Positions 8,967 to 17,361 of a stretch of DNA of 64,000 nt are shown here, piece after piece. Within the stretch, counting starts at the first letter, position 1. Each line of letters starts with the position of its first letter. The stretch is from NCBI RefSeq assembly GCF_017309385.1, contig NZ_JAFJMJ010000001.1, positions 3,844,001 through 3,908,000 on the forward strand, read 5' to 3'. A model generated the notes under the pieces. That model was not told where the DNA came from, did not search any database, and saw only the letters and a list, made by a program, of their open reading frames with translations. This DNA is from Amycolatopsis sp. 195334CR (lineage in GTDB: Bacteria; Actinomycetota; Actinomycetes; Mycobacteriales; Pseudonocardiaceae). The translations under genes were made by a program, and so were the position numbers.

Positions 8967-9158
8967 AACCGCCTCCATACTCGAACACGTCAGATCGCCG
9001 GCCTGGCCGAAGCGAGACCGCCACAACCTGAAACGACGGTTCGGCTTCCGCGCGGGCCTCCCTTCCGCGATCTGCGCCCCGGCGAGCGCCGCGCACCCGT
9101 ACCTCGGTCACGGGTGCACGGCGAACGTCATGTTCACGCGTGGAGAGAGGACGGACGG

Positions 9159-9953
9159 GTGAAGGACTTCCAGCAGGTGATCGCCGATCTGACCGCCGAA
9201 GCTGAAGAGTTCGACCGGCTGGTGGCGGAGCTCCCCGACGCCGAGTGGGCCAAGGCGACCCCGGCACCGGGGTGGAGCATCAAGCACCAGGTCGGGCACC
9301 TGGCGTTCATCTTCAAGATCGCCGGCCTGGCCGCCGCCGAGCCCGCCGTGTTCAACGCCATCACCTCGAAGATCGGTCCGAACGGCTTCGAGGCCGCGGT
9401 CAACGGCGCGCTCGAGGAGTACATCCACGACCCCGCCGAATCGGTGCTCACCCGCTGGCGGGCCGAGCGCGACACCGGGATCAAGGCGCTCGCCGCGGTG
9501 CCCGCCGACCAGGTGGTGCCGTGGCTGGTCAACCCGCTGCCGCCGGCCGTGCTGGCCTGCGCGGGCATGATGGAGCTGTTCGGCCACGGCCAGGACATCG
9601 CCGACGCGCTCGGGGTCACGCGCGAGAAGACCGACCGCATCGGCAACCTCGTCGGCTTCGCCGTGCGCACCTGGAACTTCGGTTACCAGTCGCGGAACCT
9701 GCCCGAGCCCGACGTCCAGTTCCGCTTCGAGCTGACCTCGCCGTCCGGTGCGCTGTGGGCGTTCGGCCCGGCCGAGTCCGAGGAGCGGATCACCGGGGAC
9801 GCGTGGGACTTCTGCCTGCTGGTCACCCGCCGCCGCCACCGCGACGACCTCGACCTGACGGCCACCGGCGCGGAGGCCGACCGCTGGCTCGACCTCGCGC
9901 AGGCCTACCGCGGCCCGGCGGGTGAGGGCAGGCAGCCGGGCCAGTTCTCATGA
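9159..9953 (+). CDS. DinB/MDMPI-like metal-binding protein (TIGR03084 type)
   Basis: The GTG at 9159 has GGAGAGAGG 8 nt upstream; 264 residues. The N-terminal four-helix DinB/mycothiol maleylpyruvate isomerase-type domain shows the metal-ligand pattern: His43 and His47 in KHQVGHLAF, and a later LFGHGQDIADAL. The C-terminal part (VQFRFELTSPSG and following) resembles the TIGR03084 C-terminal domain. Related proteins are mycothiol-dependent S-transferases or isomerases, so it may act on a thiol adduct or isomerise an intermediate. It starts a four-gene operon and overlaps the following methyltransferase gene by 4 nt. The substrate is unknown. Confidence 0.72.
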   Translation: MKDFQQVIADLTAEAEEFDRLVAELPDAEWAKATPAPGWSIKHQVGHLAFIFKIAGLAAAEPAVFNAITSKIGPNGFEAAVNGALEEYIHDPAESVLTRWRAERDTGIKALAAVPADQVVPWLVNPLPPAVLACAGMMELFGHGQDIADALGVTREKTDRIGNLVGFAVRTWNFGYQSRNLPEPDVQFRFELTSPSGALWAFGPAESEERITGDAWDFCLLVTRRRHRDDLDLTATGAEADRWLDLAQAYRGPAGEGRQPGQFS

Positions 9954-10765
9954 GCATCTCCGACGAGATCGGCAAGCACTACGACGAGCGCTCGCCCATC
10001 GGCGATGAGCTGCGCGACGGCCAGATCCACATGTGGTACTGGTTCGACCGGCACGACGACGCCACGCTGCCCGAGGCCGTGCACCGGATGAGCCGCAAGG
10101 TCACCGAAACCCTCGGCCTGCGCCCCGGCGAGCACCTGCTCGACGCGGGCTGCGGTCCCGGCGAGACGGCGGTGTACCTGGCCGGGGAGTACGGCGTGCG
10201 GGTCACCGGCATCACGCTCAGCGCGTACGAGATCGCGCAGGGCGGGAAGCGGGCCGAGGCGGCGGGCGTGGCCGAGCGCACCCGGTTCGAGTACGGCGAC
10301 TTCACCGCACTGTCCTATCCGGACAACTCCTTCGACGCGGTGCTGGCGCTGGAATCCCTGCAGAACGCGCCGGACCTGCCGACCGTGCTCGGCGAGTTCT
10401 TCCGGGTGCTGCGGCCCGGCGGGCGGCTGACCTTCTCCGACTTCAGCCTGGAGTCCGATCGCGACCCCGCGCGGGTGGCGAAGTTCGTCGAGACGCTGAA
10501 GCTCGGCGCGTTGCCCACGCTGCCCGAGTGGCTGGACCTGACCCGCGCCGCCGGGTTCGCGGTGGAGGAGTACACCCAGTGCGGCCCGCGGGCGTTCGGG
10601 ATGAAAACGAAGTACCTGGAGACCGCGATGCGGAGCCGGGACGAGATCACCGCCAAGTTCGGCGAGGCGGCGGTGGGTGAGTTCTCCCGCAACCACCTCG
10701 GGTTCTTCGCCCCGCGCAAGGACCAGATCGGGTACGTGATCGTCTCCGCCCGCAAACCCGGCTGA
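9950..10765 (+). CDS. SAM-dependent methyltransferase (class I)
   Basis: This 271-residue protein has motif I LLDAGCGPGETAVYL, a post-I acidic strand, and motif [20 protein letters not shown], typical of small-molecule class I O/C/N-methyltransferases of the UbiE/sarcosine-methyltransferase-like group. The start overlaps the stop of the upstream DinB-like gene (ATGA). A second methyltransferase gene follows after 31 nt. The substrate cannot be read from sequence; likely targets are a hydroxyl or amine on a peripheral moiety or sugar of the enediyne chromophore. No transmembrane or signal segment is visible. Confidence 0.85.
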   Translation: MSISDEIGKHYDERSPIGDELRDGQIHMWYWFDRHDDATLPEAVHRMSRKVTETLGLRPGEHLLDAGCGPGETAVYLAGEYGVRVTGITLSAYEIAQGGKRAEAAGVAERTRFEYGDFTALSYPDNSFDAVLALESLQNAPDLPTVLGEFFRVLRPGGRLTFSDFSLESDRDPARVAKFVETLKLGALPTLPEWLDLTRAAGFAVEEYTQCGPRAFGMKTKYLETAMRSRDEITAKFGEAAVGEFSRNHLGFFAPRKDQIGYVIVSARKPG

Positions 10766-10796
10766 GCAGCCAAAACCGTGGAAAGGACGCGCAGAA

Positions 10797-12347
10797 ATGA
10801 CTGACGCCGTTACCGACTCGACCATCGCCGAACTGGTGAAGGCGTTCGCCAGCGCCCAGCCGGAGCAGCTGCAGGCCGAGTTCGACAAGCTGGCCGGTGC
10901 CGTGTGGAGCGAGGGCGTCCTGACCGAGCTGGCCCTGCCCGCCGCCCCGGTGCTGGTCGACGTGCTCGACCAGGTCACCGAGGAGCACCAGGGTCGCCTG
11001 GTGATCCTGCTCGGCCTGCTGGCCGAGGCCGAGTACCCCGAGCAGGGGCCGGTCAACCAGGCGGTGCGCGCCGGGCTCGACCACTACCTGGCGCTGGTGA
11101 CCCGCGAGTCGAACTCGCCGGCGTTCACCCTCGCCCTGCTGTACCTGCTCTCCCACTTCCCCGGAGACCGCGAGCGCATTCTCGGTGCGGTCGAAGGGAT
11201 CGGGCTCGGCCCGGAGGAGCAGACCCGGCTGGAGCGCGCGCTGGCCTCGCTCGACCTGGCCAAGCCGGACCTCGGCCGGGTGTGGCCCGCGCCGTCGATC
11301 TGGGCGCTCAACGCCTCCGAGCAGGACTTCGACCAGAGCTGGATCAACGACCTCTCGGTCGAGCAGATCACCACGAACTGGGAGAACGACACGAAGACCG
11401 TGTTCGGCTTCTCCGGGGCGAAGGCGTACTGGGCGGTGCTGAACGGCACCCCGGTGCAGGTGGCGCAGAGCAAGCCCGCGCGGTCCGAGTCGGACGAAGG
11501 GGTCGACCAGAGCACCTCGGGCCTGTTCGGCGCGCACGTCGACGCGTTCCGCTGCGCGAACTGCTCCGGTGCGCTGGAGATCCGCAACGAGACCGTCCGC
11601 TGCCCCGAGTGCGCCACCGCGTACCCGGTCGCCAACGGTGTGCTGGACCTGACCGCGGGCATCGCCGAGACGATCAGCACCGGCAACGACGACGAGACCG
11701 CGGACCTGCTGCAGAAGCTGGCCGAGATGCCGACCATGGGCCTGTACTACGAGTCCGTGCTGCGCCCGGCCTACCTCCAGATCGCCGGTTCGAACTGGGG
11801 TGGCGCGATCACTCCGTCCGATGAGGACGCTTACATCGCCACGCACATCGAGCCGGTCGACGGCCCGGTGCTCGACCTGGCGGCCGGCGCGGGCCGGTGG
11901 ACCACGGTGGTTTCCGACACCGTCGGCCCGGACCGCCTGCTCGCGCTCGACATGGGCCTGCCGATGCTGAGCGTGCTGCGCAGCAGGCTGCCCGAGGTGC
12001 CCGCGGTGCAGGGCAGCGCGCTCGACCTGCCGTTCGCCGACGCCAGCTTCGGCGCGGTGAACATGTGGAACGCGCTGCAGGCCTTCCCCGACGACGCGGA
12101 GACCGCGATCCTCGAGGTCGGCCGGGTGCTGCGGCCGGGTGGCACGTTCACCTGCATGACCTTCCTGTTCGGCCAAGACCCGATCTACCGGCACTTCCAG
12201 AAGTCGCACTTCTTCCCCAGCCGTCCCGCCGGGCACCTGCTCTTCGAGCTGGAGGACATCAAGGCGTGGCTGGACCGGGCCGGGATGCGGATCGTCGAGC
12301 TGTCCGGGCCGGAGACGTTCGTCTTCTTCACCGCCGAGCGGATCTGA
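10797..12347 (+). CDS. Zinc-ribbon methyltransferase with extra N-terminal domain
   Basis: The product has 516 residues in three parts. Residues 1 to about 235 form an alpha-helical region of no recognised family. Next is a Trm112-like zinc ribbon (CANCSGALEI, then CPECATAYPVANGVLDL). A class I SAM methyltransferase domain follows, with motif I VLDLAAGAGRWTTVV and motif III VGRVLRPGGTFTCMTF. The zinc-ribbon plus methyltransferase pair resembles the RlmA/UbiE-like group often found as tailoring enzymes. The N-terminal helical region may bind a partner or substrate. Its TGA overlaps the ATG of the FAD-linked oxidase by one base, showing tight coupling. Substrate unknown. Confidence 0.8.
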   Translation: MTDAVTDSTIAELVKAFASAQPEQLQAEFDKLAGAVWSEGVLTELALPAAPVLVDVLDQVTEEHQGRLVILLGLLAEAEYPEQGPVNQAVRAGLDHYLALVTRESNSPAFTLALLYLLSHFPGDRERILGAVEGIGLGPEEQTRLERALASLDLAKPDLGRVWPAPSIWALNASEQDFDQSWINDLSVEQITTNWENDTKTVFGFSGAKAYWAVLNGTPVQVAQSKPARSESDEGVDQSTSGLFGAHVDAFRCANCSGALEIRNETVRCPECATAYPVANGVLDLTAGIAETISTGNDDETADLLQKLAEMPTMGLYYESVLRPAYLQIAGSNWGGAITPSDEDAYIATHIEPVDGPVLDLAAGAGRWTTVVSDTVGPDRLLALDMGLPMLSVLRSRLPEVPAVQGSALDLPFADASFGAVNMWNALQAFPDDAETAILEVGRVLRPGGTFTCMTFLFGQDPIYRHFQKSHFFPSRPAGHLLFELEDIKAWLDRAGMRIVELSGPETFVFFTAERI

Positions 12348-13711
12348 TGGCCGTCCGGTTGCCGGGGCAACCCGGTTACGAAGCGGCGACCGCGGTGTTC
12401 AACCTCACCGCGCCCGCCACCCCGGCGGCCGCGGTCGAGGTGTCCACTGTGGACGAGATCAGGGCGGCGCTGGAGTACGCCAGGTCGTTCCGGATGGGCG
12501 TGCGGATGCACACCACCGGGCACGCGTCGCCGACGCAGCGGCCGATGTCCGACGCGGTGTTGCTCAAGGTGAAGCCGTCGGGCCCGGTCGAGGTCGACGT
12601 CGCGCGGCGCGTGGCGAGGATTCCGGCGGGCACGTTGTGGGGTGCGGTCGCGGAGGCGGCGGCGCCCTTCGGGCTCGCGGCGCCGCACGGGTCGTCGGGG
12701 ACCGTGGGTGTGGTCGGGTATCTGCTGCGGGGCGGGATGAGCTACTACGGGCGGCAGCTCGGGGTGGCGACGAACCTGGTGCGCGCGGTGGAGCTGGTCA
12801 CGGCGGACGGGTCGTTGGTGCGGGCTTCCGCTGCGGAGAATCCTGAGTTGTTCTGGGCGGTTCGCGGTGGTGGCGGGGGCTTCGGCGTTGTTACCGCGCT
12901 GGAGGTCGAGCTCTTTCCGGCGGCGAAGGTGATCACCGGGTCGGCGTTTTGGGCTGGGGAGTTCGCTGGTCCGTTGCTTGACGAGTGGTTGCGTTGGTCG
13001 GTGGACGCGCCGTGGGAGGCGACGACGTCTCTGCAGATCATGAATCTGCCCGATCTGCCGGAGATTCCCGAGGTGTTGCGGTCCGGGCCCGTGTTGAGCG
13101 TGGACGGGGCCGTCCTGGCGGTGACCGAGGACGGCGTCGCGACCGCGCAGGAGCAGGCGGACGAGTTGCTCGGGCGGTTGCGGTCGGTGGCGGAGCCGGT
13201 GATGGACAGCTGGGCGCTGACCAAGCCTTCGGCGGTGCTGGAGGCGCACATGGATCCGGAGGACCCGGTGCCGATCGCCGGGGATCACCTGTTGCTGTCG
13301 GACCTGGATCCGGCCGGGGCCGCGGAGTTCCTGCGCGTGGTGGGGCCGGAGTCGGGGTCGCCGTTCATCAGTGCCGGGATGCGGCAGCTGGGTGGCGCGT
13401 ACTCGGTGGCTGATCCGGCGGGTGGGGCGTTGTCCTCGTTTGCCGGCCGGTTCGCGTATTCGGGGGCCGGGCTGGTGGTGGATGCCGAGTCACGGGCGGC
13501 CGTGGAGGGGCATTGCGCGGTGGTCCGGTCGGCGTTGTCGCCCTGGGATTCCGGGTGGACGGTGCCGAGTTTTGTGGAGAACTGGGAGCAGCCTCAGCGG
13601 CACCTTTCTTCGGCGGCGGTTGCTCGGGTGGATGCCGTCCGGGCTGCGGTTGATCCGGATGGGGTTTTTTCCGGGGACATTTCTCCGGGGGCCACCGCCC
13701 CGATTTCTTAG
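12347..13711 (+). CDS. FAD-linked (BBE/PCMH-type) oxidase
   Basis: The 454-residue protein shows the PCMH FAD-binding fold: MHTTGHA carries the histidine (His59) that aligns with the covalent 8-alpha-histidyl site, and GTLWGAVAEAA, HGSSGTVGVVGYLLRGG and FWAVRGGGGGFGVVTALE follow. The cysteine used for bicovalent attachment in berberine-bridge enzymes is absent, so attachment is probably single. A shortened C-terminal BBE-like tail lies around DPDGVFSGD. The start codon ATG shares a base with the upstream stop (TGATG). It could oxidise an alcohol or form a ring on a tailoring intermediate. It is the last gene before a convergent hairpin. Confidence 0.85.
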   Translation: MAVRLPGQPGYEAATAVFNLTAPATPAAAVEVSTVDEIRAALEYARSFRMGVRMHTTGHASPTQRPMSDAVLLKVKPSGPVEVDVARRVARIPAGTLWGAVAEAAAPFGLAAPHGSSGTVGVVGYLLRGGMSYYGRQLGVATNLVRAVELVTADGSLVRASAAENPELFWAVRGGGGGFGVVTALEVELFPAAKVITGSAFWAGEFAGPLLDEWLRWSVDAPWEATTSLQIMNLPDLPEIPEVLRSGPVLSVDGAVLAVTEDGVATAQEQADELLGRLRSVAEPVMDSWALTKPSAVLEAHMDPEDPVPIAGDHLLLSDLDPAGAAEFLRVVGPESGSPFISAGMRQLGGAYSVADPAGGALSSFAGRFAYSGAGLVVDAESRAAVEGHCAVVRSALSPWDSGWTVPSFVENWEQPQRHLSSAAVARVDAVRAAVDPDGVFSGDISPGATAPIS

Positions 13712-13736
13712 TGTTTTTGGTCTGCGCCATCGAAAT

Positions 13737-13791
13737 GTCATGAATGTGGCCTTCCGGGACGGATTTCGTCCCGGAAGGCCACATTCATGAC
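13737..13791. terminator. Perfect palindrome A copy 2, convergent terminator
   Basis: Two perfect 24-nt arms (starting GTCATGAATGTGGCC) flank the 7-nt loop GGATTTC. It sits exactly between the FAD oxidase stop (13711) and the stop of the apoprotein gene on the other strand (13797), where it can end transcription in both directions. It is a member of the palindrome A family. Confidence 0.8.
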
Positions 13792-13796
13792 GTGGC

Positions 13797-14216
13797 TCAG
13801 CTGAAGGAGACGGTGGTGGAGCCGCCGGCGGTGGCATCGGCGTTGTAGACGCCGATCACGCACTGCACCACACCGCAGTCGACGGTGACGGTGCCCCCGC
13901 CGCCGACCGTGCCGGTGAACGTCTTCTTCACGGTCAGCGGGGTGCTCGCCGCCCCGTTGGCGTTGCTGGTGACCGACACAACCCCCGTTGCGTCACACCC
14001 GTACTGGCCACCGACGGTCCCGCACAGACCGACGAAGTGCTCCAGGTTCGGGGTCAGCCCGGTCGCCGAGACGGTCACCGTGGCACCGCTGGTCAGGCCC
14101 GTCGCCGGGGTCACCGAAACGGTGCCCGCGGCCGACGCACCCGCCTGCGAAGCCAGGGTGAGCCCGCCCGCCAGCGCGAAAGCGGCGGCGGTCTTGGCGA
14201 TCAGCTTCTTCTGCAC
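13797..14216 (-). CDS. Neocarzinostatin-family chromoprotein apoprotein (secreted)
   Basis: I choose the GTG at 14216, which has GGAG 7 nt upstream and gives a 139-residue preprotein; the longer open frame adds a nonconserved tail. A Sec-type signal peptide (QKKLIAKT, hydrophobic core AAAFALAGGLTLA, cleavage after AGASA) leaves about 110 residues starting AGTVSVTPATGL. The mature part shows the family fold: the Ser/Thr/Gly-rich beta-sandwich, cysteines C36 and C45 (LCGTVGGQYGC), cysteines C85 and C90 (DCGVVQC), the strand PLTVKKTFTG (compare SLTVRRSFEG of neocarzinostatin) and the end TTVSFS. Such proteins bind and protect the enediyne chromophore outside the cell. It lacks tryptophan and has few acidic residues, unlike better-known members. 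Confidence 0.93.
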   Translation of the reverse strand: MQKKLIAKTAAAFALAGGLTLASQAGASAAGTVSVTPATGLTSGATVTVSATGLTPNLEHFVGLCGTVGGQYGCDATGVVSVTSNANGAASTPLTVKKTFTGTVGGGGTVTVDCGVVQCVIGVYNADATAGGSTTVSFS

Positions 14217-14318
14217 AGTCGAACTCCATTCAGCCGTGTGAACAAACAATGTGGTGGAGAATCCCGGAAGTTGATAACCGTCGGCGGTTGTGTGATTGCC
14301 GTCTGTCATCTACCAACA

Positions 14319-14348
14319 AAGTTAGCGAAAGGCTGGCAAATCGGTCAA
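14319..14348 (-). promoter_or_regulatory. Candidate sigma-70-type promoter of the apoprotein gene
   Basis: On the minus strand, TTGACC (14348-14343) and TAACTT (14324-14319) are separated by 18 nt, matching -35 and -10 elements. The predicted leader to the GTG is about 95 nt. This is a sequence match only. Confidence 0.5.
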
Positions 14349-14393
14349 CGGGGGCGAAGTTGATGTAGCAAGATGGAAGAAGGGGATAAAATG

Positions 14394-14438
14394 AAGCGAC
14401 CCCCCGCCAGGCCCGGACTGCCTGGTGGGGGGTCGCTT
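14394..14438. terminator. Strong hairpin terminator of the efflux gene
   Basis: A 19-bp stem (AAGCGACCCCCCGCCAGGC with its complement) and a 7-nt loop lie just beyond the stop of the efflux-pump gene. On the minus strand a T-rich stretch (CATTTT) follows. It isolates the pump transcript from the apoprotein promoter. Confidence 0.8.
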
Positions 14439-14450
14439 TTGTGTGCGGTT

Positions 14451-16061
14451 CTACTTCGTGATGGTGCTTTCCTCGGCGGGGGCGTCGGCCTCGGTGGCGT
14501 CGGCTTCCGCGGGGGCTTCGGCCTCGGCGGCACCCGTGGGGGGCGCGTGCCGCAGCACCGTGGCGGCGACGACGGCCAGGAGCACCGCCATGCCGGCGCT
14601 GACCGTCACCGTGGTGCTCAGGCTGGTGCTGAACGCCTCCCTGGCGACCGAGAGCAGAGCCGCCCCGGCCTCGCCCGGCACCGACTGCGCCGCCGCGGCG
14701 GCACCGGCGATGCTTTCGCGAGCCGCGTCGGCCGCGGCGCCCGGCACGTCGGCGGGGATGGCGACGTCGTCCATCTGACCGCGGTAGACCGCGGTGCCGA
14801 TGACACCCATCGTCGCCACGCCCATCGCGATGCCGAACTCACCACCGGTCTCCGACAGCGAGGACGCCGAGCCCATCTTCTCCATCGGAACCGAGGAGAA
14901 CACCAGCCCGGTGCCGAGCGAACCCATCGGGCCCGCACCGGCCGCGGAGACGACCAGACCGGCGATCACGATCGCCAGCCCACCCGGACCGTCCACAAAG
15001 GTCAGCAGGAAGTAACCGGCGGCCACCGCGACCAGACCGGCGGCGATGGCGTAACCCGGCCGCACCTTGCGGGCGATCATCGGCGCCACCATCACGCTGA
15101 CGATGGTGGTCGCCGCCGAGGGCAGCAGCCACAGCGCCGCCTGCAGCGGCGACAGCCCCTCGACCACCTGCAGGTACAGGTTGATCAGCAGGTAGCTACC
15201 GCTCATGATGCCGCCGGCCGTGGTGATCGCGATGGCGGCGGTGAACGTGCGGTTGGAGAACAGGCTCATGTCCAGCAGCGGGTTCTCCAGCGCGTGCTGC
15301 CGCTTGACGAAGACCACGCCGATGATCAGGCCGACCACGATCGCGCCGATGCTGACCACGCTGAACTCGAGCTTGGCCAGCTCCTTCAGGCCGTAGATGA
15401 CGGGCAGGATGGTGGCCAGCGAGAGCACCACGCTGACCAGGTCGAGCTTGCCGGCGTTCTCGTCCTTGTACTCCGGCAGCAGGAACGGGCCGAAGACGAC
15501 CAGCGCCAGCATCACCGGAACGGCGAGCAGGAACACCGAACCCCACCAGAACGCGTCCAGCAGCGCGCCACCGATGACCGGGCCGAGCGCCATACCGCCC
15601 ATGAAGCAGGCCATCCAGACACCGATCGCGGTGCCCTGCTGCTTCGGGTCGGTGAACATGTTGCTGATCAGGGCCAGGGTCGAGGGCATCAGCGTGGCAC
15701 CCGCGATACCCATCAGCGCCCGGCTGGCGATCAGCATTTCCGGGCTGCCCGAGAAGGCGGCCAGCACCGAGGCGATGGCGAAGGCGACCCCGCCGATCAT
15801 CAGCAGCCGCTTGCGACCGACCCGGTCACCCAAGGTCCCCATGGTCACCAGGAAACCGGCGATCAGGAAGCCGTAGATGTCGGTGATCCACAACTGCTCG
15901 GTGCCGGTGGCGCCCAGGTCCGCGCTGAGGTGGGGCAGCGCGAGGTACAGCACGCTGAGGTCCAGCGACAGCAACAGGGTGGGCAGTGCGAGCACCGCCA
16001 GCCCCAGCCATTCTCGCCGCCCGGCCCGCGCACCGGACCCGGCGTCGGCGGTCGTGTCCAT
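14451..16061 (-). CDS. DHA2-family (EmrB/QacA) drug efflux pump
   Basis: This 536-residue protein has about 14 hydrophobic segments. It carries the MFS motif A GTLGDRVGRKRLLMIGG between helices 2 and 3 and the DHA2-type N-terminal LDLSVLYLALPHL. The C-terminus ends in an Ala/Glu-rich cytosolic tail. It resembles the enediyne exporters of the C-1027/neocarzinostatin type (SgcB-like), and it lies next to the apoprotein gene, so export and self-protection are the likely roles. A TTACGGAGGGAA ribosome site precedes the ATG, and an operator-like inverted repeat lies 22-44 nt upstream of the ATG. Both neighbours are transcribed separately. Confidence 0.9.
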   Translation of the reverse strand: MDTTADAGSGARAGRREWLGLAVLALPTLLLSLDLSVLYLALPHLSADLGATGTEQLWITDIYGFLIAGFLVTMGTLGDRVGRKRLLMIGGVAFAIASVLAAFSGSPEMLIASRALMGIAGATLMPSTLALISNMFTDPKQQGTAIGVWMACFMGGMALGPVIGGALLDAFWWGSVFLLAVPVMLALVVFGPFLLPEYKDENAGKLDLVSVVLSLATILPVIYGLKELAKLEFSVVSIGAIVVGLIIGVVFVKRQHALENPLLDMSLFSNRTFTAAIAITTAGGIMSGSYLLINLYLQVVEGLSPLQAALWLLPSAATTIVSVMVAPMIARKVRPGYAIAAGLVAVAAGYFLLTFVDGPGGLAIVIAGLVVSAAGAGPMGSLGTGLVFSSVPMEKMGSASSLSETGGEFGIAMGVATMGVIGTAVYRGQMDDVAIPADVPGAAADAARESIAGAAAAAQSVPGEAGAALLSVAREAFSTSLSTTVTVSAGMAVLLAVVAATVLRHAPPTGAAEAEAPAEADATEADAPAEESTITK

Positions 16062-16083
16062 AGAAATTCCCTCCGTAATGAGT

Positions 16084-16106
16084 TTTGTCCGGGTCGTCGG
16101 GACAAA
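16084..16106. promoter_or_regulatory. Operator-like inverted repeat upstream of the efflux gene
   Basis: TTTGTCC and GGACAAA are separated by 9 nt, giving a 23-bp perfect dyad just upstream of the ribosome site of the efflux pump. The size and position fit a TetR/MarR-type operator, but no such regulator gene is in the window. Confidence 0.45.
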
Positions 16107-16237
16107 TCGGTCACCTAACAGGATCGGTGTAAGCCGTAACGCTTCGCCAGTGTCCCGTTACCCGGTTGGACGTGCGTTTTTCATGGTCACGGGAGTAAAG
16201 AAACCGCTCGAAGCCCACTCGAGAACGGGGGACTAGC

Positions 16238-16252
16238 GCAGCGACGGAGAAG
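16238..16252 (+). promoter_or_regulatory. Shared motif site (variant), upstream of PrpF-like operon
   Basis: GCAGCGACGGAGAAG lies 59 nt before the ATG of the PrpF-like gene. It shares GACGGAGAAG with the site at 44298 and is a diverged member of the GCAATCG(G/A)(G/A)(G/A)AGA family described in the findings. Confidence 0.35.
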
Positions 16253-16311
16253 CGCCGTGGTGATCGCGCCAACAGAATGGGCAAGGTCCACAAGCCCGAT
16301 GGAGGTGCGGC

Positions 16312-17361
16312 ATGATCGGACATCTCGCGTATGCCGTTGGCAGTCCCTGTCCGACCCTGGTGCTGGACGCGCGGCACCTGCCACGGGACCGCGACGCGCT
16401 GCTGGCCGCGCTCGGCGACGCGCGGCGCTGGATGTCCGACGCCGGCGGTGACCACGTGCTCAAGGTGGCGCTGATCGAACCGTCCAAGCACCCGCTGTGC
16501 GATCTGGACTACCGGTTCATCCAGGCCCTGCCCGAGGACCACGGCAAGTTCGACCTGCTGGGTTCGTGCGGGCACTCGGTGCTCTCCGCGATCACCTCGG
16601 CCGCGGAGAACGGCATGGTGCCGCGGCTGGTACCGGGGCAGCGGGTGCGGGTCAACGTGCTCAACAACGGTGACTACCTCGCCTGCGAAGTCGACGAGGT
16701 GACCAAGGAGAGCACCCGGTTCACCATGCACTTCCTGCAGACCCCGCCGCGGCCGGTGTCGGCCATGCTGCTCGACGGCGCCCCGGTGACCACGCTCGAG
16801 GTCGACGGCACGCACGTCGACGTTTCGCTGGTGTCGGCGGGGAACCCGTACGTTTTCGTCGGTGGCAAGGGAGCCGGGGTGGAGAACGCGGACGAGTTGT
16901 TCGCCGACGACCCGGTGCTGTTCGACCGGCTCAACCGGATCCGGGTGGCCGCCGCCGAGCACCTCGGCATGCCGACCGACAGCGTTTTCCCGAAGGTCGC
17001 GGTGACCATTCCCGGCGAGGAGGGCAAGCTCGTCGTCCGGGCCATCTCGGTGCCCTCCTGGCACCCGACGCTGGCCATGACCGGCACCGCCTGCCTCGGC
17101 GTGGCCGCCGGCATCGAGGGCTCGATCCCGTGGCAGGCCGCCCAGGAGGCCGGGTGCGGCGACAACGTGATCAGCGTGGTCACCCCCGGCGGGGTGGTCG
17201 AGGTCTTCGCCGCGATGAGCATCCAGGACGACGAGCGGCACGTCGCCTGGATCACCGTCGGCGACAAGCGGGTCGACTTCCACGGCTCGTTCTTCATCGA
17301 ACCGCTCGCCCACTTCCAATTCAAGGAGACGTCCGAATGCCTGTCGGAGTCAGCAGCATGA
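16312..17361 (+). CDS. PrpF-like isomerase (DapF-fold)
   Basis: This 349-residue protein of the diaminopimelate-epimerase fold looks closest to PrpF (methylaconitate isomerase) and 4-oxalomesaconate tautomerase. The segment CDLDYRFIQALPEDHGKF then GSCGHSVL aligns with the first catalytic loop (Cys86), and GTACLGVAAGI carries the second cysteine (Cys261). Members shift double bonds in small carboxylic acids, sometimes epimerising. It opens the ten-gene operon that runs to 27250, with GGAGGTG before the ATG. The substrate is unknown; a dicarboxylate or amino-acid-like acid would fit the amidohydrolase and ATP-grasp neighbours. DapF itself is less likely from the loop sequence. Confidence 0.78.
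   Translation: MIGHLAYAVGSPCPTLVLDARHLPRDRDALLAALGDARRWMSDAGGDHVLKVALIEPSKHPLCDLDYRFIQALPEDHGKFDLLGSCGHSVLSAITSAAENGMVPRLVPGQRVRVNVLNNGDYLACEVDEVTKESTRFTMHFLQTPPRPVSAMLLDGAPVTTLEVDGTHVDVSLVSAGNPYVFVGGKGAGVENADELFADDPVLFDRLNRIRVAAAEHLGMPTDSVFPKVAVTIPGEEGKLVVRAISVPSWHPTLAMTGTACLGVAAGIEGSIPWQAAQEAGCGDNVISVVTPGGVVEVFAAMSIQDDERHVAWITVGDKRVDFHGSFFIEPLAHFQFKETSECLSESAA

Noticed and set aside
16312..17361. Diaminopimelate epimerase (DapF) or cycloserine-type racemase
   Set aside because: The first catalytic loop reads GSCGHS in a context like PrpF and not the DapF ECGNGxR loop. Other cycloserine genes (arginase-like, heme enzyme, acetyltransferase) are absent.
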